Source: CAYNYM01 sp964644375 (GTDB taxonomy: Bacteria; Desulfobacterota; DSM-4660; Desulfatiglandales; HGW-15). Taken from it: a DNA stretch of 64,000 nucleotides. The DNA is taken from contig CAZXWJ010000001.1 in NCBI GenBank assembly GCA_964644375.1, forward strand, positions 1 through 64,000, given 5' to 3'. Of the stretch, positions 1 to 8,548 are shown piece by piece (within the stretch, counting starts at the first letter, position 1; the number at the start of each line of letters is the position of its first letter). Position numbers and translations under genes: made by a program. Under the pieces are notes generated by a model. The model saw only the letters and a list, made by a program, of their open reading frames with translations. It did no database searches and was not told the DNA's origin.

Positions 1-1023
1 ATCAAGGAACGGGTATTCTATGAGCCATTCGACGATGTCGTTTTTTATGTCAACAGCCTGTCTTCAAAAGACGGGGTGATGAAGGATGTGTTTGTGGTGG
101 ACAAGCGGGACAAAACCATGACCCATTCTATTGTCGCGAAAAAAGCCCGGATTTTATTTTCTCCAGAGAATCAATCGGTTGTCATCCATTTCGAAGACGG
201 TACCGCTTTTATCGTGGAAGAGGACTTTAGCGCGGCCAGGACAATGAAGTTTAAGACCTACGATCTGAACCTGAACCTTCAAGATCTTGTGTCTTCGATG
301 ACGTCCAGGGAAAAAGCTCCCAAGGAGATGTACATCGGGGAACTGTTACAGGGCATCAAAGGGTTGCCAAGAGGGGAAGTTAGATACAACGAAATGGTTA
401 TCAATTTACTGGAAAGTTTCACTATTCCTTTGGCCGTTTTTTTTATGGGTCTCATCGGGGCGCCCCTGGGTGCCCAGATCAGGGCAAGGGGCCGTTCCCT
501 GGGTATCGGTCTCGGGTTGATGATCTTCCTCGTCTATTATCTGTGCGTGATGGGGGCGCGAGGGATTTGCGAGAATGGAACCCTGTCTCCCTTTCTTGGC
601 ATGTGGCTTCCCGTTATTTTCCTTTTGGTCTGCTGTGCTATCCTGTTGAAAACAGCATCGGGCGGGGAAGTTGCCAATATCGAGCGATGGTTTAGGGCTC
701 GAGTTGCTCATTGGAGGGGCAAAATTAAAGGGATGTTCCCTGAAAAGGGTCAAGAGTCAAAAGACATGGAAAGGCCTTTTGTGCCTTATCCGGTTGAAAA
801 ATCCCGTAAGATTTCCGTTTCACGATATCACGATGCAAACGCCCAATCGACTGTTAAGAACGAGGCGGCGGCAAAGTGGGCTGGGAACAGCCGTGTTCGC
901 AAGTTGCACCGAGGTGACAGTCGATGCGCAAAGGGGATTGCACCCCGGAACAGGGTATGGTTCAATTCGAGGGACGATGCCCTGTCCCAGGGATATGTGC
1001 CATGCAAGATTTGTAAACCCTAG
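1..1023 (+). CDS. lptF: LptF-like LPS export permease, 5' truncated, with Ada-like C-terminal tail
   Basis: The reading frame is open from base 1 and gives 340 residues of a YjgP/YjgQ-family permease. In the family, LptF and LptG form the inner-membrane part of the LptB2FG transporter that extracts lipopolysaccharide for export. What is visible is the end of the periplasmic domain and the C-terminal membrane helices (the GLIGAPLGAQIRARGRS loop between helices is typical). LptG follows, which supports LptF. The protein runs about 100 residues past the last helix and ends in a block with His, Cys and a final PCKICKP, resembling the Ada-type metal-binding module that ends in PCxxCxP. This tail is not part of standard LptF. 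The first residues lie outside the window. Confidence 0.85.
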   Translation: MKERVFYEPFDDVVFYVNSLSSKDGVMKDVFVVDKRDKTMTHSIVAKKARILFSPENQSVVIHFEDGTAFIVEEDFSAARTMKFKTYDLNLNLQDLVSSMTSREKAPKEMYIGELLQGIKGLPRGEVRYNEMVINLLESFTIPLAVFFMGLIGAPLGAQIRARGRSLGIGLGLMIFLVYYLCVMGARGICENGTLSPFLGMWLPVIFLLVCCAILLKTASGGEVANIERWFRARVAHWRGKIKGMFPEKGQESKDMERPFVPYPVEKSRKISVSRYHDANAQSTVKNEAAAKWAGNSRVRKLHRGDSRCAKGIAPRNRVWFNSRDDALSQGYVPCKICKP

Positions 1024-1160
1024 GAGGCTGTCGGAAAACGTCCATCTGTCCCGCTATGGACGGGATTACGTGCACCCTTCCTCACCGCGGCGTACTTCAA
1101 TGTGCGCCTCGTTCCTCAGGGTTTCGCAAGCCTTGCATCTGAACTCTTTTCACCAGGCTC
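1024..1160. repeat. MITE-like intergenic element with imperfect terminal inverted repeats
   Basis: The left end (1024-1048, gaggctgtcggaaaacg then tccatctg) is an imperfect inverted match to the right end (1134-1160, tgcatctgaac then ctcttttcaccaggctc). The middle holds a smaller palindromic stretch, gcgtacttcaatgtgcgc. It starts directly after the lptF stop codon. From memory, similar short elements are scattered in Desulfobacteraceae genomes; I cannot confirm copy number here and see no second copy in this window. Confidence 0.5.
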
Positions 1161-1295
1161 CCGAAGGCCGGTTCTTCGACGGACTCCAAATGTTGCAACA
1201 ACGGCGTAAAATTTAAATCGAATGATTCGTTTCAAGAGGTCAATGAATGCTATGCACCCGGCTGTGACGATAAATGAACAGGAGCAGAGGTTGAT

Positions 1296-2372
1296 ATGAA
1301 AATCCTTCCGAGATATTTTCTTTTGGAATATTTCCGGATTTTTTTCATTTGTCTGCTCTCTTTTTTTACCATCTATCTTTTGATCGATTTTCTCGGAAAA
1401 ATCGATAACTTTATCGAAGCCGGCGTTGGAAAGGGCATTATGCTCTCTTTTTTCCTTTACAAAAGCCCCTATATTATAGTTCAAATGACGCCGGTAGCCT
1501 CCCTGATCTCAGCGATCATCCTCTTCTGTATCTTGAAGGGAAACAATGAAATCATGGCCTTGAGGGCCTCGGGATTTAGTGTCTTTGCGCTATCCAAACC
1601 CATCATTACGGCTTCTATGGGTATCGCCCTGGGGCTTTTTCTATTTTCCGAGATCCTTGTTCCCTATGCCAGCTCGAGGAGTAATGAAATCTGGGCCATT
1701 GAGGTCGAAAAACGAGATCCTTCACGGTTTTATGGGGAAAATCAGATTTGGTACAGAGGGGAGAATGCCATCTATTGGATTCGTCATTTTAATTTTAAGG
1801 AGAATAAGCTGGAATCTCCCATTTTATACTTCTTTGATAAGACCTTTCAATTGATCAAACGCATCGAGGCACGTCAAGGCGCTTGGAAAGGGGGGAAATG
1901 GAAGCTTAGTGATGGGATCCTTCAAGAGCTTTCATCGGACGGCAGTTACAGCCTTAAAAAATTCAGTGAGATCTATCTTGATTTACCTGAGACTCCCGAG
2001 ACTTTTAAAAGGAGCGAAAGAAAGCCGGAAGAAATGAGCTTTTGGCAGCTCCAGGCCTATGCCAAAAAGGTGCGACAGGAAGGATATGATAATACGAGGT
2101 ACCTCGTCGACATGCATGTAAAAGTGGCGCTGCCTTTTGTCAGCCTTATACTCGTTTTTGCCGGGATACCGATCGCCATTGGAATGAAAAGGGGAGGAAC
2201 GCCCATGGCGGTATCCGTCGGTATGGGAATCTGTTTCGCCTACCTTCTTGTCCTTGGGTTTTCAAGGTCGCTCGGACTCTCGGGTACGCTGCCCCCTTTT
2301 TTGTCGGCCTGGATCGCCACCTTTATTTTTTTGCTGCTCGGCATCTATCTCATGATGCAAGTCGAGAAATAG
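1296..2372 (+). CDS. lptG: LptG-like LPS export permease
   Basis: A 358-residue YjgP/YjgQ-family membrane protein, normal length for the family. It has an N-terminal amphipathic/TM block (LLEYFRIFFICLLSFF), two further helices to about residue 120, a periplasmic beta-rich domain (about 125-260) and three C-terminal helices around the GIPIAIGMKRGG loop. With LptF it should form the channel that lifts LPS into the periplasmic bridge, powered by LptB encoded elsewhere. The start ATG has an upstream purine-rich aggagcagagg. It follows lptF after a 272-bp gap filled by a repeat-like element. The next gene starts one base after its stop, so the cell-surface genes are probably cotranscribed. Confidence 0.9.
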   Translation: MKILPRYFLLEYFRIFFICLLSFFTIYLLIDFLGKIDNFIEAGVGKGIMLSFFLYKSPYIIVQMTPVASLISAIILFCILKGNNEIMALRASGFSVFALSKPIITASMGIALGLFLFSEILVPYASSRSNEIWAIEVEKRDPSRFYGENQIWYRGENAIYWIRHFNFKENKLESPILYFFDKTFQLIKRIEARQGAWKGGKWKLSDGILQELSSDGSYSLKKFSEIYLDLPETPETFKRSERKPEEMSFWQLQAYAKKVRQEGYDNTRYLVDMHVKVALPFVSLILVFAGIPIAIGMKRGGTPMAVSVGMGICFAYLLVLGFSRSLGLSGTLPPFLSAWIATFIFLLLGIYLMMQVEK

Positions 2373-2373
2373 T

Positions 2374-3639
2374 ATGATGCACCATTCTGTTGAGACCATG
2401 AATCCCATTAAAATACTTCAAATTATCGCCCGGCTCAATATCGGCGGGCCGGCAAAATATGCCATATCCCTGAGCGATCATTTTTCCCATGATCCCTACC
2501 AAACGCTTCTCGTTAGCGGCAACGTGAGTGCCCGTGAGGGGGATATGGGTTATCTTGCTGAAGAAAAAGGCATAACCCCTTATATCCTGCCGGGTTTGGG
2601 ACGAGAGATCTCTCCCTTCAAAGATATTGGGTCATTGCGAACCCTGAGGCGAATCATCAAGGCATATAACCCTCAGATTATCCACACGCACACGGCTAAA
2701 GCCGGGACACTCGGGCGGTTGGCGGGAATGAGTTTGAATATCTTTCGAGCGCGGGAAAAGAGAATAAGGCTTGTCCATACCTTTCATGGACATGTGTTTC
2801 ACAGTTATTTCGGTTTCCTGAAAACCCATATTTTTATTTGGATAGAAAAATTTCTGGCGAGATTTACAGATAAAATTATCGTTATCAGCCCGCTTCAGAG
2901 ACAGGATATCTGCTCGCGTTTTAAAATATGCGACCCGGACAGGGTTGCGACTATTCCTCTGGGATTTAATCTTTCCCATCTCGGAGATCTTGAAAATGAA
3001 AGACCCGAGTTCAGAAACATGCTCTTCCCCGGGGATCCACCCGATGCCTTCTGGGTGGGGATTGTGGGCAGGCTCACTGCCGTGAAGAACCACCGTATGT
3101 TTTTAGATACAGCCAGGATCCTGAAAGACAGGATAAAGGATCGGCCGGTCAGATTTTTTGTCGTTGGTGACGGGGAACTCATGGACGAACTCGTAACCTA
3201 TTCCAAAGGAGCAGGGCTCGAGGATTCCGTAGTTTTTACCGGTTGGCAAAGGGACACGCGTCGTATCTACGGGGCGATGGACGCCTTTGTTCTGACCTCT
3301 CTCAATGAGGGGACGCCCGTGACGTTGATAGAGGCCATGGCGGCCGGGAAACCTGTCGCGGCCACAGAGGTGGGGGGGATCCCGGACCTTTTTGGAAGAG
3401 TTCGCATGTTTACTGGGGATGGCTATAAGTTGGCCAGGCACGGTATTCTGGTCCCTTCCGAAAAGAGCGATGCCCTGGCAAAGGGTTTGTTGTTCCTGAT
3501 GGAAAACCGGGAGACCCGCAAACAGTTGAGTGCAGAGGCCAGGCGATTTGTCTTGAGCCGTTATGGGAAGGAAAGGGTCGAAAAAGATATGGAATCGCTA
3601 TATCATAACCTTCTCAACTCCAACTTTTCGAGATCGTGA
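2374..3639 (+). CDS. GT4-family glycosyltransferase
   Basis: 421 residues with the two Rossmann domains of GT-B retaining glycosyltransferases. The N-terminal acceptor domain has LNIGGPAKYAISLS and FHGHVFHSYF. The C-terminal sugar-nucleotide domain has GIVGRLTAVKNH (about 230-241) and the E-x7-E motif NEGTPVTLIEAMAAGKP (about 310-326). It probably transfers a sugar from a nucleotide donor to a lipid-linked glycan at the cytoplasmic membrane; donor and acceptor cannot be told. The ATG at 2374 has no clear ribosome site, and the ATG at 2398, eight codons later, is an alternative. The stop overlaps the GTG of the next gene, a polyprenyl-phosphate sugar transferase, which points to surface polysaccharide synthesis. 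Confidence 0.85.
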   Translation: MMHHSVETMNPIKILQIIARLNIGGPAKYAISLSDHFSHDPYQTLLVSGNVSAREGDMGYLAEEKGITPYILPGLGREISPFKDIGSLRTLRRIIKAYNPQIIHTHTAKAGTLGRLAGMSLNIFRAREKRIRLVHTFHGHVFHSYFGFLKTHIFIWIEKFLARFTDKIIVISPLQRQDICSRFKICDPDRVATIPLGFNLSHLGDLENERPEFRNMLFPGDPPDAFWVGIVGRLTAVKNHRMFLDTARILKDRIKDRPVRFFVVGDGELMDELVTYSKGAGLEDSVVFTGWQRDTRRIYGAMDAFVLTSLNEGTPVTLIEAMAAGKPVAATEVGGIPDLFGRVRMFTGDGYKLARHGILVPSEKSDALAKGLLFLMENRETRKQLSAEARRFVLSRYGKERVEKDMESLYHNLLNSNFSRS

Positions 3640-5483
3640 ATATCCTTAATCTATACTATTATCTGGGTTTATTTACCGGAGGTTTCCTGCTCTCCCTGTG
3701 CTTGACTCCAATGGTCCGCAGGCTGGCGATAGCAACTGGCCGGGTGTCTGTTCCAAAGAAAACCCGCTGGCACAAAAAAGAAACGGCCCTCATGGGAGGC
3801 GTAGCCATTTTTGCCTCCACCATGATGCCTTGGGTGCTTGCTGTGATGATTTTGGGGTGGACTTCTCTTGGGAAACCCATGCTCCCTCTCGTCCTGTGCG
3901 CATCAGGCATGTTCATCCTGGGGTTGGTCGACGATATGGTCAATATGGCGCCACAGCACAAACTGGCCGCCCAGATCGTGCTTACCTCCGTGCTGATGTT
4001 TTTCGGATTCAAGCTGGATTGGACCGTTTACAGGACCCTCAATCTTTTTATCTCCTTTTTCTGGATTGTGGGAATCACCAACGCCTTTAACCTGCTGGAT
4101 AATATGGACGGACTTTCAGCTGGTGTGGCCCTCATTGCCGGCACCTTCCTTTTTTTAACCCATTACCTTCATCCCGTTAGTCCCCTTGCCGGACCCGTGC
4201 TCCTGCTCACCGCCGTCTATTTGGGCTCAATGATGGGGTTTTTGGTCTATAATTTCAATCCTGCCTCCATTTTCATGGGTGATGCCGGGAGCCTTTTCAT
4301 CGGGTTTGGGATGGCCAGCCTGACGTTGATCGGCAACGGAGAGATTTTTGTCGGTGGAAGCACGGGGCATCTCTTATCGGTTATTGCCATTCCCATCCTG
4401 ATCCTGTTCATCCCCATCTTGGATACAGGCTTTGTGAGCGTCATGAGAAGGCTCTTCAGACGCCCCATATCCCAGGGAGGACGAGACCATTCCTCACATC
4501 GCATGGTGGCGATCGGGTTCTCGGAAAAAAGAGCGGTCCTTGTGCTTTATGCCTTTTCTGTCGCTTCGGGATTGATCGCACTTGCCATCGATTATTTCAG
4601 CATAGGGGCCACACTGGTCTTTATTTCACTCTACCTTCTTTTCGTTATTTTTTTTTGGATCTATTTGGCAAAGGTCAAGGTTTACGAAGAAAAACCCATT
4701 TTCTCGGAAGGCGGCCAAGGTGGCATTACGCCTGTTCTTGTTCAGATTACCTACAGGCGAAGGCTCTTGGAGGTCCTCCTGGACATGGTCCTGGTATGCA
4801 TGGCCTACTATATCGCCTATCTGTTGCGGTTCGAAGGTCCGGTCTATTACCTTATCGGGGTTGACTTCGAGATATTCATGAAATCGGTATCTATTGTCGT
4901 GGGTTGCCAGATTTTGTGTTTTTATGTCCTGGGGGTCTACCGGGGGATCTGGGAAAGTACGAGCCTGAGCGATTTGATTGACTATATCAAGGCCATAACC
5001 GCCGGCACGGTTCTTTCTGTTCTGGTTTTGCTCGGTGTTTTTCGATTCCAGGGATTTTCCAGGATCGTATTCGTCCTTTACTGGATGCTGATGCTCCTGC
5101 TGGTGTCCCTGTCCCGTCTCTCCTTTAGATTGGTTGATGAAGGAGTCAAAAAGGGAAAACAAAAGGGGAAATCCGCCCTGATCTACGGTGCCGGCGTCGG
5201 TGGGCAAATGGTCGTCAAGGAGATCGAAAATAACCGGAACCTCGAGTTGGTTCTTGTGGGGTTTATCGACGATAATCCCAGGAAGTACAAGCGTAAAATC
5301 ATGGGTTATCCCGTTCTGGGCGTGAGAGAAGATTTCGAGTCCATTATAAGGAGGCATAACATACAAGAAATCATTGTCTCTTTCAGCCAGGATGGTGCCA
5401 AGCGAAAGAAAGAGATCAAAGATTTGTGCCAAAAGATGGATGTCGAGGTGCAAGTCAAACAAATGAGGATGGTTCTGGGATAG
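3636..5483 (+). CDS. WecA/MraY-family polyprenyl-phosphate glycosylphosphotransferase fused to a CapD N-terminal half
   Basis: 615 residues. Residues 1-345 are a multi-helix WecA/TagO-type enzyme with GLVDDM (DD motif), NAFNLLDNMDGLSAG, FMGDAGSLFIG and RDHSSHRM, the expected Mg and sugar-nucleotide motifs. It should move a HexNAc-1-phosphate onto undecaprenyl phosphate. Residues about 370-615 look like the start of FlaA1/CapD nucleotide-sugar dehydratases: four helices (YYIAYLLRFEG), then a Rossmann-like domain (ALIYGAGVGGQMVVKEI). The protein ends at MRMVLG before the catalytic SDR domain of CapD, so no dehydratase activity is expected from this half. The GTG start overlaps the previous stop (GTGA), implying translational coupling. 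Confidence 0.85.
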   Translation: MNILNLYYYLGLFTGGFLLSLCLTPMVRRLAIATGRVSVPKKTRWHKKETALMGGVAIFASTMMPWVLAVMILGWTSLGKPMLPLVLCASGMFILGLVDDMVNMAPQHKLAAQIVLTSVLMFFGFKLDWTVYRTLNLFISFFWIVGITNAFNLLDNMDGLSAGVALIAGTFLFLTHYLHPVSPLAGPVLLLTAVYLGSMMGFLVYNFNPASIFMGDAGSLFIGFGMASLTLIGNGEIFVGGSTGHLLSVIAIPILILFIPILDTGFVSVMRRLFRRPISQGGRDHSSHRMVAIGFSEKRAVLVLYAFSVASGLIALAIDYFSIGATLVFISLYLLFVIFFWIYLAKVKVYEEKPIFSEGGQGGITPVLVQITYRRRLLEVLLDMVLVCMAYYIAYLLRFEGPVYYLIGVDFEIFMKSVSIVVGCQILCFYVLGVYRGIWESTSLSDLIDYIKAITAGTVLSVLVLLGVFRFQGFSRIVFVLYWMLMLLLVSLSRLSFRLVDEGVKKGKQKGKSALIYGAGVGGQMVVKEIENNRNLELVLVGFIDDNPRKYKRKIMGYPVLGVREDFESIIRRHNIQEIIVSFSQDGAKRKKEIKDLCQKMDVEVQVKQMRMVLG

Positions 5484-5545
5484 AATAGAAACGCAAAGAT
5501 GCGGATTCGGTATTTCAGGGGGTGGCCCCTGCATGGAAATTTTGG

Positions 5546-5580
5546 AAAAAAGGGGTGAAGAATCACCCTTTTTTTTATTT
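5546..5580. terminator. Rho-independent terminator, possibly bidirectional
   Basis: The hairpin pairs aaaaaa-g-gggtga with tcaccc-tttttt around a short gaaga-type loop, with one bulged g, and runs into ttttttat. It lies between the convergent fusion transferase and DUF35 genes. The A-run on the other side could also make it work for the minus strand. Confidence 0.75.
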
Positions 5581-5592
5581 TCTGAAGAGAGA

Positions 5593-6186
5593 TTATTGGA
5601 AGGTGAACCCTTCCGGTAAATCGTTTTCAGGCGTCCCCTCGGGAACCCACGAGAGATCGGTTATGGTGTAAGTCGGGCTGAGGGTTCTGAAAATGGGAAT
5701 GACCCGCATTCCGATTCGAGGATCACCGGCAGACAGGTAACTCATCAGGATCGTATCGACACCGTCGAACTCGACATTGATAAACTTGATGGGTTTGTCC
5801 AGGGTGTTGAAGGCCCCGGATCTCTCACAGACCATGAAGGTGTGAACTCTGGCTGTCGTCTTGCATGTATCCGTGAGATCGATGACACTATTTTTAAAAA
5901 GGCAGTCCGGGCAGTGAATGCGGAAGGGCAGGTAAACGGTTCCCTTGAAATCGCAATCGGGATTGTCGCATTTTGTGCCGAATATTTTCCCCCGGCCGAT
6001 ATTCTCAAAAAAGACCGATTCCCCTCCATAGGCATGGATATAGATCATTTCCCTGGGGTTGGTCACACCCATCAGTTTCCACTTCCCGGTTTCGTTTCTG
6101 ATGGGCATGTTGGGCGTAATATGATGAAAATCTCCCCTGATTTTGTACTGGCCGTCTTTTACGCGTACCGTTCCGAATAGGCTCAT
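5593..6186 (-). CDS. DUF35 OB-fold protein with zinc ribbon (thiolase partner)
   Basis: 197 residues. A rubredoxin-like zinc ribbon is visible as C73-x4-C78 and C92-x2-C95, followed by an OB-fold region with the typical FINVEFDGVDTILMSYL strand and a late GMRVIP segment. DUF35 proteins bind thiolase-fold enzymes and help hold or hand over acyl-CoA substrates. The gene starts 17 bp after the thiolase-like gene with a strong GGAGGA site, so the two products should form one complex. Known pairs of this kind include BbsA/BbsB of toluene degradation and ChsH2/Ltp2 of steroid side-chain cleavage. The substrate here is unknown. Confidence 0.8.
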   Translation of the reverse strand: MSLFGTVRVKDGQYKIRGDFHHITPNMPIRNETGKWKLMGVTNPREMIYIHAYGGESVFFENIGRGKIFGTKCDNPDCDFKGTVYLPFRIHCPDCLFKNSVIDLTDTCKTTARVHTFMVCERSGAFNTLDKPIKFINVEFDGVDTILMSYLSAGDPRIGMRVIPIFRTLSPTYTITDLSWVPEGTPENDLPEGFTFQ

Positions 6187-6203
6187 GATAGTTCCTCCTC
6201 CCC

Positions 6204-7640
6204 TTAGCTATCCTGGTTCAATAGGTGGTCCGGATCCATGAGGATCGTGGCGGTGACATGGGACCCCACACCTGCATGGCTGATCGCCAGGCCCCGTTTG
6301 GCACCCTTCACCTGGAGATCCTTCCAGTCCTCGGGTTTTTCCCTGTTGAAGGCCTTCCAGCGGTCGGGATCACCGTGGATTTCACCCCAACGGTTCCAGA
6401 TATGGGTGGCGATCTCAAAGGCCTGCATGATGCCGGTTGCTCCCACCGCGTGCATACACCCGATGAGACCCCCTGAAAGGTTTGAAGGCAGTCTTCCCGG
6501 TTGCCCATCGTGCGGGTTGGTATGGTAGCAGTCGCCGGATTCGACATAGTCCCGGCCTTCCCCGTAGGGCCTGAATCCGACATCTTCGTAAGACTGAACA
6601 TCACTGATGGTGAATGCATCATGAAGTTCCGCCACATCGAAATCTTCCATGGGATCCGTAATGCCAGCCATTCTGTAACCGTAATAGGTACACATCCTCG
6701 CGGCCAAGAAACCGGTGAATCCCGGATAACGATCCCCGCCCGGGAAACGGTCGCCCAAGTCCGCGTATTGTTCCATCGTTTCGTTTGGGAGCAAAGGGAT
6801 CTCCATATTCCGGCGGCAGGCGACGCGCAGGGTGTGGGATCCTGCGGATACCCAGATTCTCAGGGGTTTGTTTTTCGTGTTCTTCGAAAGTTCCATGGCC
6901 GTGTCTTCGTCACAAATAATGGCACAAGCGGCGCCGACACTCATGAGGCAACAGTCAAGGGCGCGAAGGGGATAGGCCACGATTGGAGAATTCAGTACGT
7001 CTTCAACGGTAATCTTCATCGGGGCTTGTGCAAAGGGGTTGTGTCGTGCGTAGCCGTGGTGCTTTACCGAGATCTCGGCCAGGGTGCGGCGAAAAGAATC
7101 CTCCTCTTTTCCGAATACCTGCCAATATTTCTGAGCCATGACGGCGTAATACCCTGTATAGATGTGACCGAGGGGAGTCTCCCAATCCTTGTCGGCGGCA
7201 CATGAGATCAGATGATTCCCCTCGTCGGTGGGAACCTCGTCCATCCTTTCCCAGCCCATGGCCAGAGTGCAATCCGAATAACCCGATGCGACGGTCTTGA
7301 CCGCTTCCCAGAGGGTGGAACCCCCGGTCGCCCCTCCTGTTTTTATTCCGATGTTCCCGAGGGGGTCCAAACCGAGGCGGTCATGAATGACGGCCTCGCC
7401 TAAAAGTTGGTCGCCGAAGTGATCAGCGAAATGGCCGTAGTATGCCGTATGGATGAAGCTTTTCAGTTCGGCCGGGGTTTTGTCGATGAGCTCTGCGGCC
7501 ATGGTCAAAGCGTCGATGCACAATTCCTCCGTACGTCTTTCAGGAATGGCCCGATCAAATTTGGATTGCCCGGCCGTTACCAGATAGACTGGTCTCATTA
7601 ATTTTGGTATTTTTAATTGTCTTTCACTGAACTTGATCAT
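6204..7640 (-). CDS. Thiolase-fold enzyme lacking the nucleophilic cysteine
   Basis: A SCP-x/archaeal-type thiolase family protein of 478 residues. An in-frame GTG nine bases upstream sits inside the Shine-Dalgarno; the ATG at 7640 has gaaaggag at good spacing and is preferred. Around residues 100-110 the usual nucleophile motif (xxCASG) reads IKTGGATGG, so glycine replaces the reactive cysteine. The AELHDAFT loop and the CMHAVGATG histidine motif are kept, and the end has SHAGVGSH. Loss of the cysteine argues against a classical thiolase and fits Ltp2-type retro-aldolases, which pair with DUF35 proteins like the neighbour downstream. It shares an operon with an XRE-cupin regulator upstream. 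Confidence 0.75.
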   Translation of the reverse strand: MIKFSERQLKIPKLMRPVYLVTAGQSKFDRAIPERRTEELCIDALTMAAELIDKTPAELKSFIHTAYYGHFADHFGDQLLGEAVIHDRLGLDPLGNIGIKTGGATGGSTLWEAVKTVASGYSDCTLAMGWERMDEVPTDEGNHLISCAADKDWETPLGHIYTGYYAVMAQKYWQVFGKEEDSFRRTLAEISVKHHGYARHNPFAQAPMKITVEDVLNSPIVAYPLRALDCCLMSVGAACAIICDEDTAMELSKNTKNKPLRIWVSAGSHTLRVACRRNMEIPLLPNETMEQYADLGDRFPGGDRYPGFTGFLAARMCTYYGYRMAGITDPMEDFDVAELHDAFTISDVQSYEDVGFRPYGEGRDYVESGDCYHTNPHDGQPGRLPSNLSGGLIGCMHAVGATGIMQAFEIATHIWNRWGEIHGDPDRWKAFNREKPEDWKDLQVKGAKRGLAISHAGVGSHVTATILMDPDHLLNQDS

Positions 7641-7695
7641 ATGGGGCACTCCTTTCTGGTTTTTTTCAGGTTACGGGCAAACGGGTATTGCACCC

Positions 7696-8238
7696 TCATA
7701 ACGTACCCACCCAGAGGGCCACGGCGTTTTCCTCGCCGTGATTGGTGATCCGCTGACTTTCAGGGTTGGACCAGAAATGGATGGAATCTCCTTCAGCCAT
7801 TTCTATGGTCCTGTCGCCGCTGACGAGTTCAAGCGTTCCCTTGAGGAGGCACAGGATCTCTTGGCCGTTTCTGACATTTTTGCGTACCGGAATGGATTTG
7901 CCTTGTTCAACGATTAGAACGGCGCTGTCAATGATCGTCCGGTTTTCGGGTGAAAAGAATCGACGGGTCACGAAGCCCGAATGAGGGAAATCCACCTCTT
8001 CCCAATCGGCCTTGCGGATCATGACAAGTTTTTCCTGCTTTTCCATCACATTTAGAAGATCACCGGTATTTATTCCGATGGCACCGCAGACATTCATAAG
8101 GGTGTCTACGGAAGGCGAACTGACGTTGTTTTCCACCTGACTGAGAAAACCTTCTGATATGCCAGCCTTTTCCGCCACTATTCTCAGGGTCAGTTTTTTT
8201 TCTTTTCGATATTTTCGAATCAGTGAGCCTAGATTCAT
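7696..8238 (-). CDS. XRE-family transcriptional regulator with cupin domain
   Basis: 180 residues. The N-terminal helix-turn-helix (residues about 5-60, LTLRIVAEKAGISEGFLSQ) is of the Cro/CI type. The C-terminal cupin (about 105-178, with GQEILCLLKGTLEL and MAEGDSIHFWSN) probably senses a small ligand. This architecture (PuuR/HipB-cupin class) usually controls adjacent catabolic genes. It sits 55 bp upstream of the thiolase-like gene on the same strand and is divergent from an acyl-CoA dehydrogenase across a 390-bp AT-rich region with promoters on both strands, so it likely regulates both units and itself. Confidence 0.85.
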   Translation of the reverse strand: MNLGSLIRKYRKEKKLTLRIVAEKAGISEGFLSQVENNVSSPSVDTLMNVCGAIGINTGDLLNVMEKQEKLVMIRKADWEEVDFPHSGFVTRRFFSPENRTIIDSAVLIVEQGKSIPVRKNVRNGQEILCLLKGTLELVSGDRTIEMAEGDSIHFWSNPESQRITNHGEENAVALWVGTL

Positions 8239-8306
8239 GTAGTGTTTTCCTTTTATATGGATATCGGTGTGTTAAAATAGATCAGATTGAATAGCTATGA
8301 ATGTTA

Positions 8307-8335
8307 TGTATAATTAAATATTTAGTATTTGTCAA
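8307..8335 (-). promoter_or_regulatory. Sigma-70-type promoter of the XRE regulator gene
   Basis: Read on the minus strand: TTGACA (8335-8330), a 17-bp AT-rich spacer, then TATACA (8312-8307). The -35 is perfect and the -10 is close. The predicted transcript has a leader of about 60 nt before the regulator ATG at 8238. Confidence 0.7.
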
Positions 8336-8518
8336 GTTTGTTTGTTTTTTTGGATGCTGATAATTGGAAGCTCTTCAATAGACGGGAGGTTTTTTTATCT
8401 TTAAATTAAAAAATAAAATAGCCCATAAATGAAAACTTATGGTTCTTGGTACCCATTTCTTTTGGTGTATCTCTTCTCCCGATCTGGGGTGAACCCTTTC
8501 AATGGAACCGAAAAGACA

Positions 8519-8548
8519 TTGACAGGAAATAAGATGTTAATTTATGGT
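8519..8548 (+). promoter_or_regulatory. Probable promoter of the acyl-CoA dehydrogenase gene
   Basis: TTGACA at 8519-8524, an 18-bp spacer, and TATGGT at 8543-8548 as a moderate -10. It lies about 80 bp upstream of the ATG and overlaps an inverted repeat, so it is probably regulated. Confidence 0.5.

Noticed and set aside
4626..5534. 302-codon open frame antisense to the WecA/CapD fusion
   Set aside because: It lies entirely opposite a gene with clear family motifs, has no ribosome site and a low-complexity composition.
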